Source of the DNA: Asterochloris sp. CNOR1
Lineage: Eukaryota; Chlorophyta; Trebouxiophyceae; Trebouxiales; Trebouxiaceae
Assembly: GCA_963969365.1 (NCBI GenBank)
Contig: OZ017757.1
Coordinates: 496,001 to 560,000 of the forward strand
Reading direction: 5' to 3'
DNA: 64,000 bases
Numbering within the stretch: position 1 is the first letter of the stretch; each line of letters opens with the position of its first letter. Under the pieces are notes generated by a model that was given only the letters and a program-made list of their open reading frames with translations, did not search any database and was not told where the DNA came from. The translations under genes and the position numbers were made by a program. Positions 1-9,528 of the stretch are shown here, piece after piece.

Positions 1-3000
1 CTGGTGCCGAACAACCCGCCTGTCGAGCTGGCCCCAAAGTTGAAACTGGGCACGCCGGATGTGGGTGCCGGGCTGGCAGCAGCTGAGCTCGCGCCAAACA
101 TCGTGCCCTGGCTGCTGCCACCGTCAAAGGGAGGTGCCTGGCTGACGGCAGGCCTGCTGGCCTGTGCTGCGCTGCTGCCAAAGGCAAACGGTGGCAGGCC
201 AAAGGACGGCGCCGCACTGCCCCCCAAGGTCTGGCTGGCAGCGCCCGAGCTGACTCCAAACACTGGGGGCCCCTGGCTGCGGCTGCCCACTGGAGGGGTC
301 TGCGAGACCTCCTCTGCAATGGGCGGCAGGCTGGGCCCAGCAGGGGCGCCGCCGAACCCTCTGTCAAACCCTCCATAGGCTGCTGAGCCTCCAGGGGTTG
401 CTGCAGAGCCAGGTGCGGCTGCCGCAACGCTGCTGGCTGCAGGCGGTCCTGTGCTGGGGCTCCCAAACCCAAAGGTGTTGTTTGACCCGTCGCCAGCATG
501 GCCAAAGCTCCCTGCTGCCTTGCTCAGGGGATCGCTGCCTGTCATTGCAGCGCCTGCACCAGCACAGCCAGGGCAATTGACAACGCAACCATTTCCAAAG
601 GTGAAGAGGACATAGGGCTGAGCTGAGAGACAGCAGAGTGACAGTCAGATGCAGCAGGGCCTGCATTGCATTGCCGAGCTGAACGCACATGGGAGAGGGA
701 CAACATCAAGCTGGCGCTGGTGGGGCACAAGCGGCACCAGCATGTTCTCAAAGTGTAACCAGAGCCCCTGCCAGACAAGGCCTACACCACCCAGGTGCCA
801 GCAGTACCTCACAACCTGCTTGCTGTACAACAGACCCTGCATCCTCACTGTCACTGCTTGCCTGCAATGCCATCTGCGGCTCCCATGGCAGGCTGCCAGC
901 TCACTCCAGAGGCAACCCCGCCCTTGCTGCTGGCAGGCGAACCAAAGAGGCCGACTGTGCTGCTCTTGCCTGCCGCTGCTGCAGCTTCCGAGCTGCCACC
1001 CGCCCCAAACTTGGTGCTGGTGTCCGCCCCAAACAGTGGCTGCGCTGGCCTGCCTGCTTCAGACCCAGCGTGGCCTGCAGGGTTTGAGACAACATCAGCG
1101 CTGATGCTGCAGCGGCGAGGCAGTCACTCAATGATTCAGCGCAGCCTGGAGAGTGCTGGGTGTTGCCCAGTGCCGTCTGAATGATTTGGACTGTATGCCT
1201 AAGCTGAGGGAATGGACAACAGAACAGCTGTGTGTGTTCTGCGTTTGCTTGTTAGCCTGCAGGGTGCAGCGCCCCATTTGCACTGGTGATGCTGTCACAG
1301 CTTAGCTTGTTGATGGTTGCATGTTTGTGCCTCAGCCACAGTCTGGGCAGGTCTGCCCGATGTTGATTGAGGCCTTATCTGCATGTCCTGTGAGGTGGGA
1401 TGCAGCGCAGGGCTGCTGCTGCTGCAGGAGGTTGTTATACAAAGAGGGCAGTGTGACTCACCTCCAGTGAGCTGCACAATGAGCTGCACGTGGTTTGCCT
1501 CTTTCCTCATGAGGGCTTTGCATGATAACATCAGATATGATGGCTGTGCAACATGCTTGTCCATCGATAAGTCAGTCCAAAAGGTGAGTATCTTGAAGCT
1601 GCGAGGACTGAGGACGCTTGGCTGTGCTGGGCACCGTGAACAGGGGCTCACCATGCTGCTTGCCTGTTGTCAGGCCAGCAGCTCGGCAGGCATACAACTG
1701 GCAATGCAACAACACCCACCCGGGGCAATGCGTCCACCTTTGGAAGTAGGGGCATGCTGCCGGCTGGTGTCCTGCTTGATGGGGCGGCCAAGCAAGCCTC
1801 GACCTGAGTCATTCCCCTTGGACCACCTGTCTGACAGGCTGGCTTCGAGCCCCACGTTGCTCCCTTGTGCAGACTCTTTGACACCACAGAGCCTGCCAAG
1901 CACTCGTCCGACTCAGGCAAAACTCAGGAGGCGCACCGAAGCTGAATCTGGACTGGAGCTCACCATGCAGAGCAAAGCGACTCCGCTGCCTCCCGCCTCC
2001 ACAGTGGTCGTTGAAGCTGGACAAGCTGGCAACACGCAGCTGCATGCCTTTGCCTCTCATGCAGGCCCCGTGAACTCACTCTGTTGCCTACAGATACGAA
2101 AGTTGGTCATCCACTGTTCCCAGATACCGCAGCTCCTGCGTACGGGCCTCTCGTGACATGCAGCTTCACAGGCATTGCAGGCGCAGCAAGACTACCCCTA
2201 AGGTCATCTCACAGTTCAGGGATGGGCTCTTCCCCTGCCTCCAGAGTGGTGATTGATGCTGGACAAGCAGCAAGAAGCAGCTGCATAACATGCAGTAATC
2301 AAAGCTTACCATTTGACAGTGCATGCGCTGGCAGATCGTCCCCTGCCCCCAGCTCTCGCAGCTCCTGAGAAAAGTCCTTCCTGATGCCATCTGCAAAGTC
2401 CAGGTAGTCCTGCAGGCCTGGGCTCCAGAAACCCTCAGGGTGCTCCCTGAACTGGTCCTCTACCCATCTGCAGGGCAGCCGTCATGAACAAGGCTTTGGC
2501 TTGACTCTCCTGCAGTGTGCTCCCTCAAGGGAAGGCACCCTCTGATGAGGCCCAGGCGATGTTGTGGTGTTTTCTGTTTGACGCTGCGAGCCTAAACATG
2601 ATGCTGAAGCACCCAGCATCTTGTCAGCCTGCCACCACAGAATTTTTTGTTGGTGCAGGGGCCAGGCACAAACCTGGCAGACAGCAGTGACAGGAGCCCC
2701 AGAAGAGGTGCAGCATCACTGTGCAACCTGACATTGCAGCCATGCCAGTAGGCAGCGCCATCACTTGCCTGGCAAACTGCTTGTTCAGAGCTCTGAGGTG
2801 CCTGTACAGCTCCAGTGTGCGTCGCTGCTTGGCCTGCACCATCCGGGGACTTTAGCAATACTGGGCGATGCATCATGGGCCTGACGATGCTGAGGGCTGC
2901 CTAGCAAGATCGCCTGGAGCCATATCAGGCAATCTGCATCCCATGCAAATGCAAAACATGATTGCATGGATCGCGCTACCTGTGGAGCATCGGTGTCTGC

Positions 3001-3036
3001 CCCAGTGCCATCTGCCTTGCGCTTCCCCTTCTTCAT
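1..3036 (-). CDS. Nup50-type FG nucleoporin, 3' end off the window
   Basis: Seen: exon 1 (3036-2980) begins MKKGKRKADG. Exon 2 (2833-2769) gives LYRHLRALNKQFAR and exon 3 (2467-2310) gives WVEDQFREHPEGFWSPGLQD followed by DYLDFADGIRKDF; phases join exactly. Further left come FG-rich exons (about 1090-900 and 560-1) with PLFGADTS, KFGAGG, GLFGSPA, NTFGFGSP, FGLPPFAFG and FNFGASSTGGLFG. Known: Nup50/Nup2 proteins have a basic N-terminus, a short helical segment of the ALN...W type, FG repeats and a C-terminal Ran-binding domain, and work at the nuclear basket in importin recycling. Inference: the Ran-binding domain would lie left of position 1. The exon 2 donor is GC (CCAG|GCAAGTG). The start is the first ATG; the open frame also runs up to a GTG at 3048. 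Exons between 2310 and 1100 are uncertain. It could be another FG nucleoporin. Confidence 0.68.
1963..2258 (-). repeat. Duplicated exon cassette in the nucleoporin gene
   Basis: Two similar acceptor-exon-donor blocks sit about 242 bases apart on the minus strand: 2258-2213 and 2016-1963. Both follow a TTGTCCAG acceptor and read as a small residue followed by S(I/T)TT(L/V)EAG, and both end at a GTGAG donor. Each accepts the phase left by the exon ending at 2310, but they leave in different phases, so they could be alternative exons or one could be dead. Confidence 0.5.
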
Positions 3037-3106
3037 GCTGATGTTCACAACCTTGCCAAACAGATTTTGTTTGACCTAAATTAAGCTATAGCTCAGAACA
3101 GGACTT

Positions 3107-3148
3107 AGATCAATTGTGCTAAATCAATTGTGCTAGATCAATTGTGCT
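3107..3148. repeat. 14-base unit in three tandem copies
   Basis: AGATCAATTGTGCT, AAATCAATTGTGCT and AGATCAATTGTGCT lie end to end. The CAATTG core is palindromic, so the array offers three evenly spaced sites for a dimeric DNA-binding protein. It lies about 70 bases upstream of the nucleoporin start codon. Confidence 0.8.
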
Positions 3149-3206
3149 CATGCTCATCGATTTTAGAAACGACTGATCTCACAGCCCTGGAAAGCAGGTC
3201 TTGTAA

Positions 3207-3320
3207 GCACAGCAAGTATGCTGCCTCCCAACAGGAGCTGAAAAGGCTAGTTACCACCTGAGTCTCCCGATAAGTAGTGCCATGCAGCTCCTGTTGGGGA
3301 GGCAGCAAACTTGCTATGCT
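3207..3320. other. Foldback with arms of about 35 bases
   Basis: The left arm (about 3207-3240) and right arm (about 3285-3320) are reverse complements except for one extra G and two mismatches. A loop of about 44 bases separates them. A transcript would fold into a near-perfect hairpin of the size of a small-RNA precursor. It could equally be a small foldback or MITE-like element. No terminal duplication was recognised. Confidence 0.6.
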
Positions 3321-3587
3321 CACATCAGAATGTTGGACAGCCTGCAGCATCCTAGGCCAGGTCCACCCTTGTGTGCCTCGCGCAGCCTTGTTCGTGGCTG
3401 TGGCGTGTACAAGCCAAGGTGTGACATCCCATGTGATGCACTTTGGCAAAACGGGCACCTGTGAGCAGCACCTCATCCCTGCAGGCCTACCCATGCCCTC
3501 AGAAAGCGCCTCGCCACCACAGCGCAGACTCAGGATCCAAAGGGGATTGCTGCGCACCAGGCGTGTTGTGGGTCCATCACTGAAACA

Positions 3588-5813
3588 ATGTCATGCGGCA
3601 CAGTCGTCATTGGCAGGCCGTTCTTTGACAGGGAGATGGAGCAGGCCAACTTGCTTGACCGGCTTGGAAAGGCCCCAAGCAACATGCTGCTTGTCCTGGG
3701 CCCTCTCAGCAGTGGGAACCCGCCTGCTTCGAGAGGTCCTGCTGAGCGGCAAGCTCGACACCCCGGTGTCATGGTTCAGCCGCCGTTATCAGAAGCTGTC
3801 AGATGCCAGTGTGATGGCTGAGGCCTTGACCCGCAAGCTTGCTGCCCAGCTCAATGCTCTGGAAAAGCTTAGGCAGGGGGGGATGGTCGGAGCTAAGCAG
3901 TTGGTGCAGATTAAGTTTAGCATCGACATCAAGTTGCTTGATGGCAATGAGACCATTAAGCTGTTGCCTGCAGCACTGGCAGCATCAGCAACACCCACTT
4001 CAGCTGCCATAAACATGCTGATTGGTGCATTTGATGATTTGCTGACTAAAAGGAAGGAAGCCTCTGGGTCGCCGCCGGTCATCTGCATTGATGAGTTCAA
4101 TGTGCTGATGGACTGGTTTGAAGGTGACAGAGCGTTGCAGACTGATCTCGATGCTCTGCTGAGGTTCTTTGTCCAGGTGGGAAGATCTGCTTGTTGCTGC
4201 ATGTCATTGCCTATGATGTGCACATGACTTAGGACACCTTTGCTGCATGCAGATCATCAAAGAAAGCTCACGGGCTCATGTCATACTTGCGACCTCTGAC
4301 TACAGCTTTCTGACCTGGCTGAAAAGGAGTGAGCCTTCGAAATTTGTCATCAGCAGCCATGTTCATGCCGCAGCTCACCCTCTTGTCTCATGCAGAGGTG
4401 AAGGTTGGCTTCTTCATCACAGAGGTCATTGGGGACTTCCCTGAACCAGAGGCACGCAAGTTTTTCCAGGAGCTCATGAGCAACAACAGAGAGGTCACTG
4501 ACAAAAAATGGGCTACCATCTTTGAGGTGCATCGTAAGCAAATCTCTTACCTGTCATTTGATCTGGTGCAGCTTCTGCTGGAGCTGGTGCCTTCTGCTGC
4601 ATTGCAGGTTTGTCTTACCTGTCATTTGATCTGGTGCAGCTTCTGCTGGAGCTGGTGCCTTCTGCTGCATTGCAGGTTTATCTTACCTGTCATTTGATCT
4701 GGTGCAGCTTCTGCTGGAGCAATTGCTTCTGCTGCATTGCAGGTGTGTGGGGGCAATGCTGGCTGCCTGGTCACCTCTTCACAGTTGGTGGAATCCTCAG
4801 ACAATGTCCAAGCAGGTTAGTCACTTGTGCTGGCTGTGCATCATGTCCAGCCTACGCTAGATACACTGACAGGATCACCCATCTGTGTCACAGCTCTGGA
4901 GCTGATCTGGCGCGAACCCTTTGATGCGGCAGAGTCTGGCCTCACGGGAGATCTTCCGTGGACAACAGAGCAGTATCGCACAATGCTGCAGCTCATCTGT
5001 GAGTCTGACCATGCAGCAGTCATTGCTACAGATGCATACCAGGAGCTGAACCCAGGCGGCAAGCAGGCTGTGCAGGCCATGGTGAAGGCTGACATGTTGG
5101 CCTATAGGCTGGCATCAGGTAAGCATGTTGCCACTTGATGCTGTTGCCTGCCCTGCTCCAGCGCAGACAACGGAGCCCTCCATCAAACTTGAGCCTCCCT
5201 TGCGCTGTAGCATGGGCACAAGACATCCCGGCGGAGGCAGTTGGCCCATGCCAGAAGGCCATGCTTACTGCACCCTCAGCCACACACCTCTACTGTATGC
5301 GCCTCCTGCAGAGTGACGCTGCCTTGAAAGTAAGCGAGTGATTATGGTTGTGTGAGAGGCAGGTGCACATGGTGGCACACAGTGCCAGATGCCATTGACT
5401 GAGTCATGCATGGTTGTGAGAGGCCCTCAGCCTGAGGCCACAGTATGTTGTGACTGCACCCTGGGCCATAAACCTGTCCAGCATGTTTTGCGCACAAGGA
5501 TGGCTCCCTTCAGGCAGGAACTGAGGTAAATGCTTGCAATGGTAGAGTGCTAAGGCTGCTGACTATTCTGAGGCTCCTCAGTTAGTTGCAGGTGCTGCTG
5601 ATGCTGTCTGTTGATGTTTGCAGGCTGCACCCAGCAAGTCTTGAAGCAGCACATCCAGGATGTGGGTGGCAAGATGACCAGAGGAAAAGCAAGAATGAAG
5701 GTGCTGCGCAACACCAAGCCAGAGGGCTGGGAGGATGGGCTTCGTACTTGCGTAAACAGGACGAGCAGCTCCATAAGAAGGAGCTCCTGCTCCTGCGCAA
5801 GTTAGACACTTGA
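3588..5813 (+). pseudogene. P-loop ATPase (archaeal-ATPase type), frameshifted in Walker A
   Basis: Seen: exon 1 starts MSCGTVVIGRPFFDREMEQA and runs to VLGPLSSG, where the frame breaks. The next frame resumes at TRLLREVLLSGKLDTP. Later it has a Walker B-like PPVICIDEFNVLMDWF, then exons 4253-4328 (HVILATSDYSFL), 4396-4526 (KVGFFITEVIGDFPEPEA), 4743-4815 (VCGGNAGCLV), 4894-5118 and 5223-5329. A terminal exon from about 5635 reads QVLKQHIQDVGGKMTRGKAR and needs another one-base shift near 5737 to reach a basic C-terminus ending at 5813. Known: the order GRxxE, Walker A, Walker B, then GGNxG matches the archaeal-type/STAND ATPase families. Inference: a two-base loss fell on the invariant Lys-Thr of Walker A, so ATP binding should be lost unless this is a sequencing error. 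The last exon could instead stop early at 5644. Confidence 0.6.
4545..4742 (+). repeat. 68-bp tandem repeat, three copies, inside an ATPase intron
   Basis: Copies start at 4545, 4613 and 4681, an exact 68-base period. Each begins TCTTACCTGTCATTTG and ends GCATTGCAGGT, so each carries a usable splice acceptor. The third copy has an internal change and precedes the exon that gives VCGGNAG. Confidence 0.9.
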
Positions 5814-5959
5814 GTGCAGTCAGTGTACTGGTCCAACAATGAGTGTGTGATGCTGTCTATCTAAGTCGTGTAGCCTCACAAACAGTATATGGCTAAGGTT
5901 GTGAGTGCCTGTCAATCTATTGCTTGTTGATTGCTGTGCATGGAGATTGCAATGTGCAG

Positions 5960-7740
5960 TGCTATATAAGAGAGTCCCAATGTCCATCCCTCTTGCTCAA
6001 TATCAATCTGCACACATCCCTTTTGTCACATCCATCACGCATTTGCTTCAAGGACATTGAGGTGAGCAGAGGATGTGATTTGTTACATGGGCAGGTGAGT
6101 CCTCAACATCACCAAAAGCCAGGGGAGGAGGGGCTCATGTCTTCAAGTGGTTGTCCTGCTCAACACAGTCTGTGCTGAAGTAGATGAAGCTTCAGTGTCT
6201 GAGCATCACCAAAATCACCAAATTCACCAAAATCCAGGGGGGGGGGTCCATGTGCTCAAGTCCATTTCTTTTGCTCAACATCAATCTGTGCCAATGCAAA
6301 CAGAGCATCACCATAATCACCAAAAAGCAGGGGAGGGGGGCCCCATGTTGGGAGGGGTGTGGGCCTCATATGCGCATGTCAGATGTCTGCTTCATGTGAC
6401 TGTGTGTTGTTGCCATGCAGATCTGCGGTAGCAAAGAAGAGACCTTCTGACTGACTGGAAAACACATGCCCAGACGCTGCTGTCGCAGCACAATCCTCTC
6501 CTGCTGGGCAAGGCTTTTGCCAGACTTGTGTGGTGCAACCCCAAGCAGCCCCGCTTTGCCTCAGTGTATTGCAAAGTAGTGAAGGAACCAGGCGCATTGG
6601 TGCTCACTGAGCCAGGTGAGGATCTGAAGGCTTGCCAGTGTTGCACAAGCTGAACCACTGTGTACTGTGTCAGCTTGCCCTCAGCCAGTCTTGATGACTG
6701 CAGGATTGCCAGAGTTCATGAGGTGGAAAGAACTTGCGTGGCACCTTTACATTGAGAGTTCACAGGTGCTGCAGACCTTCTGTGACTGGGTGGGGGGCGA
6801 GATTGAGGAGTTCGAAGAGGCTGGCCCCCTGTCAGCCCAGCACAAAAAAATTAAAAGGCTGGTGAAAGAGCGTGCAGCTCAGCATGAGCGTAACGAGCAG
6901 CTATTTACCAAAAACAGTGTCATTGCACAGATTCGCCATGAAGACCAGACACGTGGGCTCAAGAGTCAGATCTGGAACTTCTAGATGCACCCGCAGAGCC
7001 CCTACACCAAAGCGACATCCTTGCATTGCCTTCACCCTCCTCCCTCAACATTTAGTGATTTCAGTGATTTGATTCTGAGATGCCTACCTCCAGCAGCTCG
7101 GCCAAGACCACATGCATGTACTCAAGAAACAGATCTGGATCACCTGAATGCAGTTGCAAGCATAGTTTTACAAGACCAGACTTGCCCCACCCCCCCTCTA
7201 CATTAATGCTTGGAGAAGCAATGGAATGAATGTGGATTAGTGTCTGAGCATCACCAAAATCACCAACACTTAGGGGAGGGGGCGCTAGTGTGCTCTTGTC
7301 CATCCCTTCCGCTCATATCAATCTGTGCTAAGGCAAAAAAAGCTGGTCTGGGCAGGTAATCGTCACCATGAACACCAAGAATCGGAAGAGGAGGGCTCAT
7401 GCGGGCATGCCAATCCTTCTTGATTGACATCAGTCTGTGCTGAAGCAAACAGAGCTGAACTGTGCAAGCACCACCACACTCACTCAAAGCCAGGGGAGGG
7501 GGGGCTCATGTCAGGGGGGAAGGGGCTCATATGCCCCTGTCATGTGTTCATGTCCATCTTCTGCTTGACATGAATCTGTGCTAGCTATCTGCCTAGCAAA
7601 TGCAGCTGGTCCGCGCAGGTGAGCAGTACCAGATTCACCAAAACTCACGGGGGGAGGGGCTCGCATGCGCGTGCTAAACCTTTTTGCTCAGCATTAGTCT
7701 GTGCACAGGCAGACAGAGGTGGCTGCTTTCTTGAGCAGGC
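5960..7740 (+). repeat. Donor-led dispersed repeat family, about 7-8 diverged units
   Basis: Units of about 90-130 bases recur near 5970, 6095, 6195, 6300, 7235, 7360, 7465 and 7615. A typical unit runs GAGCATCACCAAAATCACC, then a GGGGAGGGGG block, CTCATG, TCCATC, then TTGCTCAACATCAATCTGTG and CTGAAGCAAACAGAG. Several units begin exactly at a donor-like CAGGTGAG or CAGGTAA. They lie on both sides of the exons at 6432-6984. A transposon-derived minisatellite or an introner-like family would both fit. Confidence 0.65.
6432..6984 (+). CDS. Unrecognised protein, two C-terminal exons
   Basis: Exon a (about 6432-6615) includes DLLTDWKTHAQTLLSQHNPL and KAFARLVWCNPKQPRFASVY. It joins in phase across CCAG|GTGAGG and GCAG|GATTG to exon b (6714-6984), which includes LPEFMRWKELAWHLYIESSQ and a charged helical tail (QHKKIKRLVKERAAQHERNE) ending IWNF and a stop. 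The 5' part was not found among the surrounding repeats. The charged tail suggests a coiled coil. No family is recognised. It may belong to the mobile-element island or be the end of a gene interrupted by repeats. Confidence 0.45.
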
Positions 7741-7744
7741 AACG

Positions 7745-8698
7745 ATGAAGTCTAAGTGCAAGGCAGCAGCGAGAGGGTCAATTGCAATTGTCGTCATGCG
7801 AGATCGTCGTCATGGGCTGAGCTCTTACTTAGAGTTTTTCAATCTCACCATAGGAAAGCAGGCTATGATGGCAAATTTAAAGCCAGGCAGCGGCAAGAGG
7901 CAAGAGCGCAACTTTGAAATTGTTGTCAACCACATCACCATCAGTAAAGACCTGCTGCCCCAGGTCTCGCAGCAGAGCGTGGTGGCTCTGAAGAATGTCT
8001 TTGGACACAACATAAAGAAGTACTCAGGCACCCTTCACCACAAGCCGGGCAATGACCATGTCCATTTCCTAGTGATGTCTGAGGCTCCCAAGACCACAAG
8101 CGCTGTCAAAGCCCGTATTGCTAACTCCATGGCACTCATCTTTAGCACAGAGACTGGGTCTGTGGAGGTCAAGATGTTCAATGAGTTGAAAGCAGATGCT
8201 GGACCAGCTCACGGCCTGAAGGGGCTTGGCGACTACAGGTTGCTGTACGTGAACAACAACGACCATGAGAATCATCGCCCAAAGGATCCTGAGCACAGGA
8301 CAGTGGAGTTCATGTGCGGTGGAGAATGGGAGATCTCGCATGGAGGCGCCAGAAATGGTGCTGGGCGACAAGGCACTGCGGTGCAGGTGGCCACAGCAGC
8401 TATCAAGGCAGCGACTCCAGAGTTGCAGTGCAAGACGTATGAGGAATTTGAGCGTCTGCTGAAATCTGCTGCAGAGAGTGTGGGTTGCACAACAAGCAAC
8501 TTGCCAAAGGTGTTGGCCAAGGACTCCTTTGGCAAAGTGCCGATGCATAAGGACGGCAAACTGATTTGCAACCCTGCCTATGATGAGGACGAGTTCAAGG
8601 CCCTCCCAAAGGAGCAGAAGACTGTCCAGCGGAAGCGCTCCATGAAGTACCTGCAACGCCCCCAACGGAAGCCTGCGAGAGGAGTCACTGGTGGTTGA
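7745..8698 (+). CDS. Candidate HUH-type replication endonuclease (317 aa)
   Basis: One uninterrupted frame from ATG 7745 to TGA. In order it shows a hydrophobic FFNLTIG near residues 31-37, a GNDHVHFLV block with His105-Val-His107, and DYRLLYV with Tyr164 and Tyr168. Known: HUH nucleases of rolling-circle Rep proteins, Helitrons and Replitrons have a UUTU-like motif, a hydrophobic-flanked HUH metal site and one or two catalytic tyrosines, the latter spaced YxxxY. Inference: order and spacing fit a Rep-like HUH enzyme, and the location between repeats and two other mobile elements supports a transposon role. No helicase domain is seen nearby on this strand. The GARNGAGRQG segment and lysine-rich C-terminus look DNA-binding. 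HUH motifs are short, so this needs a structure or profile test. Confidence 0.45.
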   Translation: MKSKCKAAARGSIAIVVMRDRRHGLSSYLEFFNLTIGKQAMMANLKPGSGKRQERNFEIVVNHITISKDLLPQVSQQSVVALKNVFGHNIKKYSGTLHHKPGNDHVHFLVMSEAPKTTSAVKARIANSMALIFSTETGSVEVKMFNELKADAGPAHGLKGLGDYRLLYVNNNDHENHRPKDPEHRTVEFMCGGEWEISHGGARNGAGRQGTAVQVATAAIKAATPELQCKTYEEFERLLKSAAESVGCTTSNLPKVLAKDSFGKVPMHKDGKLICNPAYDEDEFKALPKEQKTVQRKRSMKYLQRPQRKPARGVTGG

Positions 8699-9528
8699 TC
8701 ATGAATTTTTAGAGGCGCACCCTCCTGACTTCTATTGATTCAGGCTTCTTCAGCCTGTCAGGAAGTTCCAATCTGGACATGGCAACCTTTCGATTGCCAA
8801 GCTGAAGCAGCACTATGACGAGGCATTCATCAATCTTTTTGACAATTACCCACCTCCTGGATGGACGGCTGGTCGTGCGCCAGCAAGGGCATGTGTCAGT
8901 TACAATCTGCCGGCCACTGTTCTTGCTGATGTGATGAAGGCCAGATGATGCAGGCTTGTTTACAAGATCATGAAGTTGTTTGAATCACCATACCACAGCA
9001 CAGGTGTGGAAAGCGCACCCATGTACCCACACTGTATGACTTTGTAACAGATGCACAGATTGCACGAGTGCAGCCCTTTTCAAGCCCCCAGGAGGTCCTC
9101 TTTTGCCACCAGGGATTCAAGTGTAGCCAGTGCCAGGTCCAGAAAGCCACCACATGTGTGACAAGTTTTGGTCGGGCTGGATCCCTCAGGTTGATGTCTT
9201 CAAGTGGACTTCAAGTGGAGTGGAACTTTTTTGTGCAGCGGCTAGCCAAAAATGTCTGATTGGCCCAGAGAAAAGGGTTACGCGGGAGGGCAGATCATCG
9301 ACTCATGTAGACCAAGAGTGTTTCAAGTGTAGTCTGTCGGGGGCCAAGCCTTTTAAGGCTTGCCCCCTGCGTGAGATGTGATTTGTGGAGTGAAATCTGA
9401 CTTTTTGAGTGAAATGTTACACTGTTCAGTAAGATATGACTTTCAGCAGAAAAATGTGACTTGTGAGGAAAATGGCGGTAGGCATTGTCAATGCAGATCA
9501 GCAAATAATCAATTGATCAAAGGCTTGC
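8699..9528 (+). other. Possible remnant downstream of the HUH frame
   Basis: A short open stretch at about 8754-8948 (KLKQHYDEAFINLFDNYPPP) and a cysteine-containing stretch near 9300-9380 look protein-derived but do not join into a gene. Between 9380 and 9480 the motif GTGAAAT..TGACTTT recurs irregularly. TTACA at 9417-9421 is a fitting poly(A) signal for the minus-strand recombinase gene. Confidence 0.3.

Larger units (their letters stand above)
3049..3587. promoter_or_regulatory. Divergent intergenic region between the nucleoporin and ATPase genes
   Basis: No convincing coding exon is seen here. The region separates two genes pointing away from each other, so it should hold both promoters. 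It contains a 14-base triple repeat and a foldback, listed separately. Confidence 0.4.

Noticed and set aside
1383-2156. Plus-strand open frame of 257 codons
   Set aside because: No domain; it overlaps the nucleoporin introns and one exon cassette on the other strand, and runs through donor- and acceptor-like sites.
3277-3587. Upstream extension of the ATPase frame
   Set aside because: The frame crosses the foldback and reads without similarity; the family-like protein starts at ATG 3588 in a different frame.
5624-5644. Early stop for the ATPase reading AAPSKS
   Set aside because: Splicing is possible, but the acceptor at about 5634 gives a longer, more protein-like end; kept only as an alternative.
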